A stretch of DNA of 64,000 nucleotides, taken from contig OX595989.1 in the NCBI GenBank assembly GCA_951394045.1, positions 1,922,001 to 1,986,000 of the forward strand. The letters run 5' to 3'. Under the pieces are notes generated by a model that worked only from the letters and a program-made list of their open reading frames with translations, searched no databases and had not been told where the DNA came from. Below are positions 32,669 through 45,998 of the stretch, piece after piece. The DNA is from Nitzschia sp. DOCU1 (taxonomy: Eukaryota; Bacillariophyta; Bacillariophyceae; Bacillariales; Bacillariaceae). How positions within the stretch are numbered: position 1 is the first letter of the stretch; every line of letters begins with the position of its first letter. Both the position numbers and the translations under genes were made by a program.

Positions 32669-33214
32669 CGTAGGGCGCCTGTGGTCTGTACGCCTGGTAT
32701 GAGATTAGCGCGGGAGCGAGGAGCACGACGCGAAAAAATACATACCTTGCGCGGCGGGAAGTTTGCGACTCGATCGACTTCACAATTCGACTTCTCTGAT
32801 TACATGCACTCCGATATGTACTTCTGTAGGTAAGGGCAGTAGTATGGATAGAGTCTTCGCCGCCCGAAGAATACAAACAAAATAGAGACATGCAACGATG
32901 ACCCTCTTCTGCGCTAGCAGGACACAACTAATCACAACACTTTACCTGGTACACTATTCTACTTCTGTTTCGGCAAGCATTCTATGGTCCGGAACAGGCG
33001 CTCGGATAAATCGCCACAGCTTCAAGGCTTCGATAGTGGGAGTGATCACCGAGAAAACATGGTGCAAAATCGTACTCACAAGGCACTAGCGAATGAGGAC
33101 GGCGATTTCGGGAATGAGTGAGTAGAATGCGATCAAAAAGTGTCTCTGTTTCGCTTTGCGCCATTGATCTAGGTATTTCTCACTGTGCTTTGTTTCAGGG
33201 ACGTCAAGCCGCTA
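32669..33214. promoter_or_regulatory. Divergent intergenic region
   Basis: Separates PP4R2 (minus) and the PAPS/nucleotide-sugar transporter (plus). A TGTTTCAG acceptor just before the transporter start hints at an untranslated first exon here. No other element was identified. Confidence 0.4.
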
Positions 33215-34710
33215 ATGATGGAAGATTCCAATCGACCACGAACATCGTCGAGAGAAATTGAACTTGGTGTAGATACGGAGAAAGCCAACAGTTCAGATTT
33301 TCAAAAACAAGTTGTGAAACTTGCGATATCGATCGTCGGGCTCCAGTCCAGCTATATTCTTTGGGGATACTCTCAGGTACGCTTTGGTGTGGGTCGATGT
33401 CAATTCCGGCACTTCTCACACTTCGTTCTTGTTGGTTTTCCCAAACCTTGTTTTGAGGTAGGAGGTCATCATGACAACAGAGTTTAGTGAGTGCCTGTGT
33501 TTTCCAATGCTGTATTGGCTTCATCGCTTCTCCTCACACTCCTGAAGCACCTACGCCTCGGGTCCCGAGTGGGAGATTTCCCTCAGCTGCTTTCTGCGTC
33601 TTTAGTAATCGCTTCCTTGCTGTTATTGTTGCTGCTATGGCAGTGAAGTTCAAGCATGGGTCTGTCTTTCACAACAACACTGCCCCGCTTTGGGCATTCA
33701 CACCTTGCGCATTAAGCAACACCATGTCAAGTTGGTCGCAATATGCATCCCTGAAATACGTTTCCTTTCCGGTACAGACGGTTTTCAAGTCGTCCAAGTT
33801 GGTACCTGTCATGCTCATGGTCAGTAAGGCTCTTCGGTTAAAGCGGGTCGTTGTGCCTTTGAAACTCACCCGCGTCTTGGTAATGCTCCCCATTGTGTCC
33901 ATAGGGGAAGTTCTTAAAGGGAACCGCATACCCCCTCGGCCAATACGTCGAGGCCATTCTTATCACACTCGGGGTGGCCGTTTTCTCTGTCTCGAGCAAA
34001 TCCTCGAGCGGCGATTCTGAAACGGAAGTGCTTGGCTTGATTTTTTTGTTAATGTACATCTCCTTTGACTCCTTTACTTCCCAGTGGCAGGATAAGATCT
34101 ATGTGCAGTATGGGCGTGCCAATGTTGACCAATATCAAATGATGCTCGGAGTAAACGTATCAGCAATCTGCATTACAACCGCTGGCTTGATTGTTACGGG
34201 TGACTTCCCTATTGTGGCGGAATTCCTCGCGGCCAATCCATTGGTCTTCCGGTGCGTAGAAGCCTGCAGCTGTTCGGCTTGGTCTGCTCAGTATTGGTCA
34301 AAGTTTTGTTCAAGCTTGTTGTCAGACCGGACTCTCATCCCTTCCTATAACCCTTCGAAATGTAGATACCAGGTGATGACGGCGATCACTTCCACGACTG
34401 GGCAGTTGAGTATTTTTTATACCATCAAAGAATTTGGGCCCATCGTATTTACGGTATGTGTTATAGGGAAGACCCGCAGCCTGTGGGCTGTCCAACCCTG
34501 TTTTACGTCGTCTCAACCACCATGGATTTCGCACAGGTAATCATGACTGTTCGTCAGCTACTTTCCATCTGCATTTCGGCCGCCATATTTGGACACCACA
34601 TCCCGCCAAAGGCAGTTTTCGGGGCAATCCTAGTTTTTGGAGTCTTGTTTTACCAAATCCGGCGCAAGATGGTTTCGAAGAAGTCGTCTTCCGGTGGGGG
34701 GCGACGTTGA
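33215..34710 (+). CDS. PAPS/nucleotide-sugar transporter, SLC35B type
   Basis: Golgi or ER antiporter most like PAPS transporters (SLC35B2/B3), which supply sulfate donor for sulfation. Six exons are inferred: 33215-33376, 33462-33486 (25-nt microexon), 33548-33819, 33905-34251, 34366-34453 and 34537-34710, all in phase, 355 aa. Landmarks in order: VGLQSSYILWGYSQ-EVIMTTEF (the LQ.SY..WG..QE pattern is completed by the microexon), FSNRFLAVIVAAM, ALSNTMSSWSQYASLKYVSF, VFKSSKLVPVMLM-GKFLKG, YISFDSFTSQWQDKIY, TSTTGQLSIFYTIKEFGPIVFT and VIMTVRQLLSICIS. The C-terminus is Lys/Arg-rich. Substrate assignment rests on family resemblance. It converges on RRP12. Confidence 0.83.
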
Positions 34711-35011
34711 GATGTTTGATGCTAAAAATGAATACAGGAGCATTGACAGGAATCCTAATGCTTGCGGCTATGATTACTTTCAACGCAACAGTGCCCGGCA
34801 TGCCGTCGAATCTTTTTCAAATAGGTCGTTTAGAGGACAAGACTAATCAACTCCAATTTATCCGGGTGACCGGGCGTAGACGACCTCGCAAGCTCAGGCT
34901 GTTCGCCCAAGATACCATGCAGAATTTTTTAATGATGTTTGGATGATAGTCGGCGGCTTACCCCTGCTGCTGTGCTTTGGTGCCATCGTGACGATCGCGC
35001 CTCGTGCGTGA
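34711..35011. other. Convergent 3' spacer
   Basis: Gap between the ends of the transporter and RRP12 genes. It should hold both poly(A) regions. Nothing else is recognised. Confidence 0.4.
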
Positions 35012-38000
35012 TTAACGTTTCTGTCGCTTTTTGCTGCCACGCACAACAGTGTCGAGCTGTTCGACTGCGTGGCGTCGGTGCTTCTTTGCATACCGCCGTC
35101 CGTCCAGAGGAACGTACGCGTAAGGGTCGTACTTCTGATCCTTCCTCTTAACATCGCCCCCAGCTTTCTTCGACTTATAAGCATCTCCTAGTGCTCTTGA
35201 CTTCGATTTCGCGCGACCACTTATCCTTGGCGTGCCGGCGGCGCCACCCACAGTTTTCCCAGAATTGTTTCGCGGTGGATTACTCAAATCGTTTGTCGGT
35301 CGTTTTTCTTCTGTTGCCAATACAAGTCTCCCGCGGTCGTCGAAGGTGATTTCATCGTCCGTGTCGCTCTCGTTGCCTGCCCTAGCAGCGCCATAGACTC
35401 TGCTTGCGAGTTCTCTCACTTCGTGCTGCGACCCACTTGCATCATTCCTGACGAGCATTCGTTGACTTCCTCCGCTTATGGAACGAGACGCGCCCAGTGA
35501 CGGGCTGTGAACGCTATCTCGGCCGCGCTTGCGAGACATCTTAAAAGGGCCATGATCAGTTCTTCCTGTAGTGACGCTGCCAGAGATAGCCTGCTCATCA
35601 TCTGAATCTTCTTCGTCTGATTCCATCATTTCTTGGATAGACGTCTCTGGAGCCCGACCACCACCACGCTTTGTCTTGGCAGCGGCCTTTTGCTCCAATT
35701 TTGATAATTTTTTGATGTACACCAAAACGTGGCTGTCGCTTTCGGGGAAAAGAGGTACCAGATGGTCGTGACCAAATTCCTTAACGAGCTTCTTCAAGAT
35801 AATTTTGATCTTCTCCCTAAAGCGTCCTTTACCCTCGTGGTACTTCAGCAGGGCTTCCAAAATCGCCGGAACACAAGGTCGAATGGTCTCTGCGCGACAC
35901 ACTGTCACGGAAACTCTCACAAAAAGGATCATACTTTTGATGACTTCCCGAGACGGATCATCCGCAAGGAGAAGGACGGTCTGAAGTAGAGACGGGATCA
36001 AACTTTGTACGTTCTCGTTCGATCTACCGTGTTCGTGGACCACTTTTGACATCGCAGTGACAGCCGCAGATCTCATGTGGGAAGTTTCGGAAGCAATCGC
36101 AGCGGCAATGCTCCGAATCAGGACAATGACGTCTTCGCACCTGTTCGAAACGGAGAGAAGCAACGTAAGGGCAGCTTCCCGTGTCCTTTTGTTGGAGTCC
36201 TTGAGGCAAAGAAGGATCTCTCCGAGCAAGGAAGAAATCATCCACTACGTTCATAGCGTTTGAAACGACCAGGTTAGGAAACGATCATTTGATAATTGTC
36301 AGGCACGAAAGACCTACCTGCTCCAGCACATCTGATTCCCCGAGCGAGCCCACAATCAATTCCAAGCAATGCAGTCTCGTGGACCGCGCAGCAACCTGAG
36401 ACGTTGAGGTTGAAGTGGTTACCAGCTCAACGAGATCTTTCAAGCGCCCATGCGACGAGACAAACGGTTTCGCTTTGCAGAGTTCCCCTAGCAACTTGTA
36501 AGACCGCTTTTGCACTCTTGGTCGCGTCTCGTCGGTCCCAATAATCGGTCGCAGAGCACGATACAATAAACTAACGCTCTCCTCGTCCAAGCATTGTGAA
36601 GTATATAGTGCCTGTGACAATGAAAGCAGAGAGCACATCCTTTCTGACTGGTCGTCATTTGACTGCGACGCCTCGAGAAGACGGTGAATCAGCTTCGTGA
36701 AGAGGCTCTGGAGAAGGCTAGGAGGCGCCAATTTAGCAAGTGAAGTAATAGCCGAGCTCAAAGAGTTGCCCTGGGGTGTTGTTGGAGACTCGTCATCCCC
36801 ATGTTCCGAGGAAAAGAGATCGTCAGCGAGTTTGAACATGGTCGGCAGCAGCCTTTGGGCGAGTTCGTTGACTATCTGCCCATCAGATCGAACGGCTGCG
36901 AACTCAGGTTCGTCTGCAAGTTCCGCAATTTCTTGTAACCGCGTGAATACACCCTTTGCCAGTATATCTATGCCTGTTGAAATGACAATCTGTGCAGATG
37001 TGGGTGAGTTGAAAAGTGAAAAGGCGAGGGATTGGCGTCTGGGAACTTACGAGCAGTTTCGGGTACCGTTTGTCCTTCATGGCCCGAACAAGAATGGGAG
37101 CCAGGTTTGGCAGAGATGTAGCAAGGTCCTTTGGACGAACACAAAAGCACGGAAATAGTGCCCACAGGTTAGCTGCCTGTTGCTGGAGCTGCTTGCCCCT
37201 TACTCCGCCATCCTTGGCCAAGGAATCGTAGTGACGAGCAAGAGGGAGAATCCTCTCATGAAAGAAAGAGAGAGACTCGCAGCCACTTCCTATCGGAGGT
37301 CCTGCTTGTCTGAAAATATTCAAGAGCCAAGAAAACTCAACTCGATCATTTGCTGGTGAAGACGACAAAGTTAGCGAGGGATTGTGTTTATGAGCAAACT
37401 GACAAGAGCACAGGGGGATCGAACAATTACCTTTCAAACACAGTCCGTGAAAGTCTATATGGCCCCAAAATTCATCTATTCCACGCTGTTGCACAATTCG
37501 CAATACAGCACTTTCAAGAGCAAAACCCAACTGAGAACCTGGCGCCGCCTTTTCGCGCAAGGCTAGGAGCTCCAAGACCACTTCCTTGGCTGACATATTT
37601 TGCGGATCGATTTGTACCAAAATCTCGGCTATACAAGAGAAAGCTCCGTGCTTCGCCCATTCGTCGACCTGCCCAAGGACCGATTTCGTCATTGCTTTTA
37701 AGCATGATTCGCAACATTTTGAATGTAACTCTGGGTCGTTCAAGCGTATGTCGGGCAGTAAAGTTTCAAGAATGGATCCAAGATGAAGAAACCATCTCTT
37801 GGAGATGGATGGATCAAGTCCAGACTTTATATGGTCTGCAGCCAAAACAAACACCTGGCTGATGGTTAAGGGTAGCAACATGGCAGCTTTGTGACAGTCG
37901 TATTTCAACATCCGCCCTGCGGCAGATATAATTATTTGAACAAGCAGCTCACGGCCAGATGAACATGCCTCCGTGTCAGCTCCTTGCAGGATCGCATGAG

Positions 38001-39006
38001 GCCGAATTTGAAGCAGCGTAGCAAGTACCCGCCCAGAGAAATGATCAGCAACCTCGCTACGTGATTGTGCTTCCACGATGCCCAAAACTGAAGAAAGAAG
38101 GACGTTGATTACCGACAGCAGTGCCGATGAATTTTTCTTCTTCAAAATGAATCCTTCCTCTTGAGTTAAATTTCTCTCGATTAATGAAACAATGACGCCC
38201 ACTTGCCTTTCTCCGATCTTTGAAAAATCCAGATACACAATGTTAGTAGCCACGACGTCTAGAAGGTTCATCATTTCCCCACATTTCTTGGCAGGATCAG
38301 CAGAAGATGAAATCGATTCAAGAGCTGAAATCGCTGATGCGTTCATGTCATTAAGAATGGCACAGTGGCACTTTGGATTTTCCATCTGCAAAAGCCTTTC
38401 GATTTGTCGCCGGGCGGATTTTCTCACCCTGTCGTGGCGGTCGTCCAGTAGGAACCGCAACGTTCCCCTGAACAACTTCGTAATAAGACGATCATCGAGA
38501 TCAGTTGGCACACATGCAATGCATCGCAGCAGTGTCGCCGAAGCATCGCAGAGGTCACAGAGGACAGACGGTACACACCCGACTTCGTCGTTTGTCGCTA
38601 GTAGAGTAGCGCCGACCGCCTCGTCAGCACTCAGTGACAAAACCGAGTCTCGTAAACTAAAAAGCGCCCTTGCGGTGGGATTTATTGTTGCAGGAAGGAC
38701 AGAAGGTTCCAAGAAGGGAAGAACCAGCCGCAGAAGTTGGAGCAACGAAGCCTGGGTGTAGACAGAGTCAAGGAGTTCCTGGCTTTGGCTTTGAAGAGTC
38801 CCCTCCAACGTTGAAATTGTAGCCTTCCACACTCGAAGTGGTGACAACTCCACACCCTCTCCTTTGATTACCTCTACGACAGCCGAGACCACCGAACTAA
38901 AACGCAAACGCCGCGGATCCCGGCTCAGAGATCGCCCCTGTAGGCTCGACATCAAATCATGGAACGATTCCCCTGCCATGATGGTTGTCTGCACAGATGG
39001 GCTCAT
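35012..39006 (-). CDS. RRP12: RRP12-like ribosome biogenesis HEAT-repeat protein
   Basis: Nuclear factor required for maturation and export of pre-40S (and 60S) subunits. Exons 39006-37431, 37352-37051, 36989-36318 and 36244-35012 give about 1260 aa, close to the usual 1230-1300. The product is an all-helical HEAT array. The conserved C-terminal block includes LLGEILLCLKDSNKRTREAALTLL, FREKIKIILKKLVKEFGHDHLVPLFPE and HVLVYIKKLSKLEQK, followed by a basic disordered tail ending KKHRRHA...KKRQKR. The first intron (78 nt, GTAATT...ACCAG) contains no stop and stays in frame; I splice it because its product (Cys-rich, unlike HEAT repeats) does not fit. The start MSPSVQ is the first ATG in frame; MAGESF is an alternative 9 codons on. 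Confidence 0.82.
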
Positions 39007-39367
39007 GCTCCACACGGCAGAGAATTACAAGCGATATTTTAGGCTCGCAGCAACTTCGTCTCAGAATATCCCTTGAGAACGCAATGGCAATGGTATTGCA
39101 GGGAGGGACAGGATAATGAAAAGGGTGAAGTTTGGACCCGAGATGAATACTGCAATAAAAACTCGGAGCACTCGATTACGAAGAAAAATGAATGGCGATC
39201 GCGCGTGCTGCAGCACTGCCCGTCGCCCGTCGCTCCGCCAGCCATCCAAACAAAAAGACATCAATTTTTCACACCGACACAACGACCATGGTGGTAGCGA
39301 GAGCGCCGACATAGGACACAGCACTTCCATCAAATCGTACGGGCTTTGGTTAGTCCCTAGGCACACA
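39007..39367. promoter_or_regulatory. Divergent promoter region shared by RRP12 and UTP12
   Basis: 361 bp lie between the two start codons, and both genes encode ribosome-assembly factors. A frame upstream of the UTP12 start is open but does not look like WD-repeat protein, so I treat it as 5' UTR or promoter. No named motif is claimed. Confidence 0.55.
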
Positions 39368-42300
39368 ATGCAGCATACCTATCTCAGATACGAGTGTGCC
39401 GATGCCTTCGGCCTTATTTGTTCCTCCGCAGCGTCCAAGATCCCTCATTCGAATGCGAGTCTTGCGTTCGTTTCGGATAGCAGTAGCTGCCCCATTGTAC
39501 TTTCAAGTACCGGGAGTCATTGTACTGGTTTTCATTTGAGAACCACAAATCCCACCGTTAAAATCGCACACCCAGAAGATATTCAGGGGGGTGTTGGGAC
39601 AGGCAGGGCCTTGAATTCGACGCAAATTGTAACCCTAACAGTGTCTCGTCCAGTCGGTCACGAGACCGTGTGCCGTGTTGCGACTGGTTGGGTCGATGGT
39701 GCTGTCAGAGTGTTCAGTATTTCGAGAGAAGAGCTCAACACGGAAAGTGAACGCATGGTGCACACCTTCCTCGCGGAAACAGACTTTGATCCCATTCTGC
39801 GTGAACCGTTGGTGTTTGATGGGCATTCTGGATCGCCCATCCGATCGCTTGCTTTTGACCCGAAAAACAAATCTCGCTTGGCATCTGGATCCAGTGATGG
39901 CTCCGTGATATTGTGGGATGTAGAAAACGAGTGTGGGCTGTTCCGTCTTCTGGGGCACCGAGGTGCTATCACAGACGTGCATTTTGTTCATATCGAAGGT
40001 TCATTGGACTTGCTGATCACCTCAAGCTTAGACGGCCTTGTAAAAGTTTGGGACCTGGCAAGCCAATGTTGCGTGGAAACTATTGCTTCCAATCGCGGTA
40101 AAGTTTGGGCATCAGATTGCATGATAGATTATGGTGTCGGCGATGCAGAGGACTCCGAGGATTCTTGGCGTGCCCGGTTGGTCACAGGGGACGACGATGG
40201 CAGGGCCAAAGTATGGTCTATCTCAGGTGTGAGCCATCAGACCAATCCACAAAAATATGATGAAAAAAGCCAAACTAAATCTACTGAGACTAGCAAAGAA
40301 GCTGGTGACCAGGAGGTGCCAAGTTACTGCTCGTTCATGGGCGCCCTTAGGTTGCCGTCAAATGTACACTCTTCCAGCGGTCATATTGCCGGCATTCGTT
40401 TTCACCCGAACGGCAAGTACGTTGGAGTATTTCACGTCAATTCAAAGTCTATTTATGTGTATGCTATGAGGGATAAAGAAGAGACCGTGCGAAGGAAGCA
40501 AAGGCGAGTATCCCGGCAGCGTCAAAAGGAAAAGGGGACCGACGGAGATCAGAAAGCCCATTCAATCAGCAACGTGAAGAAGCGCGGAATCCTTGATGAT
40601 GAGGATGCGGACGATAATGGTAAAGCCGAGCCAGGGGTCGAGATGACAGAAGCAAATGACGAGTTCGAATTCCTGGGGGTGGCAAATGCTTCCCACAAGA
40701 TTCGAAGTTTTGTTTTCGTACCTTGGAAAGAAAGAGGCAGCGTTTTACGTATTGTTTGCTCCCTAGCAACCAATGCGATCGAGGTGGTTGCGTTAACCAA
40801 ACCCAAGTCAAGGCAAGTCGTGGACGAGAGCGAACGTGCCCATCTTGTGCTACCGGTACTAATGTCTTATCTTCTCAGAACCCAGAATCATTCACCTCCC
40901 GAGTCGACGAAAGTTTCCCTGATCAACAATTATGGCCATTCGACCGGGATTCGAGCTATTGAAATGTCGTCGGATGACTCTCTTGCGTGTTCCATATCAA
41001 AGGGCTGCTTCAAAATTTGGAATGTTGCGCGAAGGAAGTGTGTCCAATCTGTCTCCCATGTGTCAGACGGACTTTCGTTTTATGGGCTTTGTGCAGCTTT
41101 CCTACCAGGAAATTCACATGTGGTGATTGGAACTCGGGAAGGAAATTTGCTGTTGTTGGACATTGCAGCTGGGGAGGTTGTCTCTGTGGAGAAGGCGCAC
41201 GACGCGGCCATTTGGAGCTTGGACGTCCGGCCAGCTTCCGAGCAGAACCTAAGAGTGTCAGTTGTAACGGGCTCTGCTGATAAGACAGTCAAATTTTGGC
41301 ATATTGAGGAGAACGACGAAGCTCCACTCATCAGTCACACTCGGACTTTGGAAATGTCGGACGACGTTGTGGCTGTTCGGTATTCCAATACGAAAGACCC
41401 TTCAAAACGCATGGTCTTTGTGTCTTCGTTGGATTCAACCGTGAAGATTTTCTTTGATGATACTCTGAAATTTTTTTTGAGTCTGTACGGGCATAAATTG
41501 CCAGTTTTGGCCGTTGATGCCAGCGACGACGATGCAATTTTGGCAACGGCAGGGGCCGACAAACTAGTAAAAGTATGGGGACTAGACTTTGGTGATACGC
41601 ATGGGACCCTGCATGGTCACGAAGACTCGATCACTGACTTGCGATTCGTTCGCCGGACGCACAATTTTTTCACTTCAAGCAAAGACGGCACGCTACGATA
41701 TTGGGATGGGGGTCGTCTTGAACAAGTACTGGTATTGAATGGCCACTTTGCTGAGGTCAGGTATGTGAAGCAAGGTGGTAAAACGTGAGTTGAGGTCGAT
41801 TGCCGTTTCTGACTATCCCAATAGCTCTCTTGCCATCAGCCGCACCGGTGCATGCGTCTTGTCGGCGGGAATGGACAGGCAAGTTCGTGTGTGGGAGAGA
41901 ACCAAGGACATAGTGTTCTTAGACGAAGAGCGTGGTTTGGAATTGGAAAGGAAGTTTGATAGAGTAGAGATGCACGATGATTTTAGCACCGGGGAAATTC
42001 TCCGTCGAAAGGCGGCGAACGATGAGGGGGACAACGAGGAAGAAGTTCAAAGCGAGGCCGCAATCAAGCGAAGCGTTTTGAGTGTTGCAGCCGGCGATCG
42101 TATTCTGGCTGCCCTGGAACTTGCTGACATGGAATTGAAGAGTCGTGCAGCTTTCCAGAAAGGCCATTCGGCGGGAACGATGACACCTAACCCTTTGCTA
42201 CTTGGTATGGACCCACCGTCGTACATTTTGTGGGTTTTAAAAACTGTGAAGCACGCTGAATTGGAGCAAAGTCTCTTGGTCTTGCCCCTTGAACACGTGG

Positions 42301-42711
42301 CTAGGATGCTCTACTATCTTGTAGTCGCTTTGCGAAGAGGACAGGGGACAGAAACCTGTTCTCGTGCTGCTGTGTTCTTGGTAAAGACACATCAGAATCA
42401 GGTAAGCCCTTTGTCGGAAGTTGGCACTGTCACCTTTTTCTCTTCATTCATTCGTTGGTCATGTTTCCTATTCCTAGATGCAGGCCAATCACTGGAAAGT
42501 GGCTAAGGCGCTCCAAGAATTACGCCGGCTGTTGCGTCTCCGACTCGAAGAAGGCCGGTCAATTGCAGGGTTTAATCTTTCCGGTCTTCGCGAAGTTGCA
42601 AAAAACCATTCTGCGCCAAGTCTGGAGAAGACTCCAAGTGATTTCACTAACACTCGCATGCCCAAAGGCTCAATCTGGGGTAAACTTGGAATTGGGGACC
42701 GCAAACCATGA
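39368..42711 (+). CDS. UTP12/WDR3-like WD40 protein of the SSU processome
   Basis: Component of the UTP-B complex that packages the 5' end of pre-rRNA. Three exons, 39368-41760, 41825-42401 and 42478-42711, give 1067 aa. The start MQHTYLRYECADAFGLI equals the conserved N-terminus of WDR3. Two WD40 propellers are visible through repeated VKVW, VILWD, VKFWH and VKVWGLDFGD blades. The family-specific run TVKIFFDDTLKFFLSLYGHKLPVLAVD and SKDGTLRYWD is clear. The first splice restores HFAEVSSLAISRTG and VRVWERTKDIVFLDEERGLELE. The C-terminal Utp12 helical domain ends near MQANHWKVAKALQELRRLLRLR. A charged insert near residues 375-455 interrupts the propellers. Confidence 0.88.
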
Positions 42712-42846
42712 TTCAACCAGAAGTCGCATCTTCCACGCCGCGTTCCTTCCCATTTCCTCTCGCAAACGCCTACCCAGGTAGCCTTAAGGAAAAATTAGGC
42801 TACTCTTAGAAATCTATGTTTTCACAATTCCCAAAACGCGTTATTC

Positions 42847-45225
42847 TCAGGTATCAAACGTGTCGGTCTTGGCAGTGCCCCAGTCCTCGTCAAGGTCGTA
42901 GGTACTGCTCTTCCGCGTCTCGTCTTCATCAGAGGCGCTCTTTCCAAGGGTTCTTTTTCTGGAATTCGAAGATCTTTTGACTGGAACAAAAGAAAGCTGT
43001 GACTGAGAAAGCCGGGACTCGGATCTTAAGCTCAAGGGCGTGTTGGAAACACTCTTCTTCGCCCGTGTAGCCTTGTGGTTTCGAGGCGCTGCGCCCTCAG
43101 AGTCTTCCTCCTCAGAATCGTCGTCGGAAAGCACATCACGCCGCTTCGAAGCGGCTGCACGTCTTCGTCGAGGAGCCGGCGCAGGCCGTTTAGGTGGCGG
43201 TACTTCTTCTATGTAATCATCGCTATCGTCGTCATCCACTGGCGGCTTTCGACCTCTACCACTTCTACCAGTGGACTGCCCCGACGTTGTTTGGGCTGGT
43301 TCATCACTCTCAATGTCAGAGTAACGAGCAGGCTGGGATGTGGTGTGTCTTGATTTCGGAGAAATCACACTTGCCTGCTTTTCCATGCGACTGGATTTAG
43401 AGCCATTTTCGACATTTTCGACTTCGCGACCAGGGGAGGAGACCGTTCTTTTACGGCCTTTGGTTTGGTTGTTACTGGTCGGATCTTGCTCTTCACTTTT
43501 GTTTGGGGCAGCAGACTTATCTGACGTGTCGTCGCGAGGATCAACAGGATGGCGATGCATGAGTTTCTTCTGTTGCTTGCCCAACAAAGAGGTGACAGCC
43601 TCCGAAAGCGCCTGTGCTTGTTGCTTCTGCACATAGTCCTCCAAGGCAGCGGCAATGCGTTTTTCTTCGAAGAGTTCAAGCTTGCGGTCAGATTGTTCGA
43701 GTTCTCCAACAATAAAATCGGAAATATCCATGGCTTCCAATTGATCAGGAACGATCGGCTCCATTTTTTGTTTCTTGCTCGATGCTTTGTTTGGCGGCGT
43801 CTTCTTGCGTTGGAAGAGCAAAATATCGGTCTGTTTCACCGTATAGAGAGGATGGAAAGAGGATCAGATAAGCATACTGCAACTAGGCGAATCCTTAAAC
43901 CTCATGCCGCAAGCCTTTTCAGAACTTACCGGGTTGGCCACTTGACCGATAAACTGAGCACCGAATCGCTGGTTGTTGAGGACAGAGAAACCAGAATGCT
44001 CGACCTTCAGTCTCACCAACACCTCGTCTGGTTTCGCCATCTTGTTCGATAGAGGATGTTCCGCCGCCAGGGCAATGACGTTTGAGTTTTGTTTAGCGTT
44101 GGTTTGCAACTCTTGACGCTTGCGTTTCGCCTGATGTATCAAGAGCTCGACTTGTTCTTGCAGAAGCTGCTTCACCTTCTGTTCAATTTTTGGATCATCG
44201 GGATCGAGGTTGCGTTGTTCTTGCAAGGATATTTCTCCGACCACAAAAGTACGAACTTGCGTGAGGGGAATAGGTCGCAGCCGGAAAGCCTGGCCACGTA
44301 TGTCCAGAATTCCAATGTGCTTCGTGACGGCCTCGCCAGCAACGAGGCTCGTGGCAACCGAGGACCCCGGCTGCGTTATTCTGAAGGTACCGACTACGGA
44401 CTCGTGAGGCTCAATGCAGCACTCGTGTTCGTGCCCCCAACATACTAGATCCATCCACTCTGGGATCATGGCCTCGTGCACACAGTTCTTGGTTCCGCGG
44501 CCCTTGTCTCGATTTTGGTGCAATGCAAACAAATTGAAGAATTCCGGAGGGTTCTCACCGGCAGTGGAGTGCTGAGAAGGTCTCAAGAAGGTGACGTTTG
44601 AGTTTTGCCACATGCGATTTAGGCGCTCATCCCTCATGGAGCCAAGGCCGTAGAGCGCTAGGTAAGTGCCCTTTTTCTTGACGAGAACCGGCGCAATCTC
44701 TACTTTATTCACTTCCTCCTGGCGGCCGATGTAATTGACCAAGTTTGCGATGTCCAGCAGATCGAGGGCCGCATAGAGCTCCGACCCTTCGCGACTGGGA
44801 TCGTCGTGGTTCCCGTGAATACCGAAAACCGGAAGATCTACCGAATAAAACTCGTTCTGGTAGTTGACTTGCCCCTGCCTGAAATTCCGTGACTGGTCAC
44901 TGAGGATTTGGATTGATATCGGATTCGGACCCAAACAGTACTTTCGAAAGATTGTCATTGCCTTGTGAAGCGTCCGGCGGCTGGGTTTGTTCTCGTGAAA
45001 CAGATCTCCAGATAGAAGGACGAGATCACAGCCGTAGTGCTTCGCCAAGTAAAGAACTTCTTCCAGAGCGGCAAACGAATCGTCCCCCCGCACTGCGTCC
45101 CCTTCAAGATATCCCAGGTGGTTATCAGTGGAAAGCATGATGCGAATGGTCTCATCGTCGGCATCGTCGATAGTGTGGCTGCTGGATGCGTCCAAAGGCT
45201 GGTCGCTTTCCTCGTCGGATGACAT
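42847..45225 (-). CDS. MRE11: MRE11 double-strand-break repair nuclease
   Basis: Mn-dependent 3'-5' exonuclease/endonuclease of the MRE11-RAD50 complex. Two exons, 45225-43930 and 43830-42847, give 759 aa. The phosphoesterase motifs are intact: STDNHLGY, SGDLFHENKPS, IHGNHDDPS, LFALHQNR and WGHEHECCIEP. The capping domain includes GSSVATSLVAGEAVTKHIG and LVRLKVEHSGF, and the splice joins FIGQVANP to TDILLFQRKK as in other MRE11 proteins. The C-terminal 250 residues are disordered with acidic blocks and an RSGRGRKP patch reminiscent of the GAR motif. The ATG at 45225 (MSSDEE) is the first in frame and precedes a short acidic leader. The gene ends about 135 bp from UTP12 (convergent). Confidence 0.93.
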
Positions 45226-45491
45226 TCTGCGCAAGGATGAAACGGGCGACGACGCTGCTGGTATCTGCTACCACTGAAAAGGATGCAGTACAATGATTTG
45301 CAGCCACCGCGGCTGATGGTCATTGCCGTCGCTTTTTTTGCCACCAAGAGAGCACCGGCCGTGATGCGTTTTGTTGTGAGATCTGGCGCGCGCTCGATGA
45401 GGAGAGATGCGGATCCGGCACAGCACAGTACCTGGTGCGATACAGCAAAGATACTGTACAGTACATGACAATACTGTCATGACACCATGGT
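45226..45491. other. Spacer upstream of MRE11
   Basis: Should contain the MRE11 promoter. Short palindromic CATGACA/TGTCATG words lie near 45465-45485, just before the repetitive region. No gene. Confidence 0.4.
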
Positions 45492-45998
45492 GCGGAGCGT
45501 CAAACGACGCTCCGTCCTATCCGATGGGTGCGCGCATATGGTTCGTTTGACTCGATCGGTCGTGTCAATTCTCCAGGCTGGAGTGCATCTCAAAACTTTT
45601 GTGATTTTTGATGTAACGGATTTAAGGGTTTTTTGCCCGCGAAATCGCGCGCTGTGATTGGTGTAGACGTGTCACAACCGTAATTAAATTTAAATTTCAA
45701 GCGTATGTGTGATGATATGTAGTTGTAGATGTGAAGCCTTTATCAGCCTTCTGATTGGATCATTTTCATGTACGCACTGTCGCGCATGGAACGTAAGACA
45801 CTATCTAGGACATCGATAATTATCGACGCTGCGAATGCTGGCGTGCGCGTGCCCGTCGGCTCGCGCACTTTTCGCGCAGTGCTGTTGATGAACCGATGGC
45901 GGATGGACGACGACGATGATCATGATCATCGATACACAAGAGATGAGGATGATGACCCGACGGTTCGTTCGTTTTGGACCCGACCAAACGAAGTCGGA

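Noticed and set aside
39116..39367. N-terminal extension of UTP12/WDR3 by 84 codons
   Set aside because: The conserved WDR3 N-terminus begins at the ATG at 39368; the extension is basic and unlike the family.
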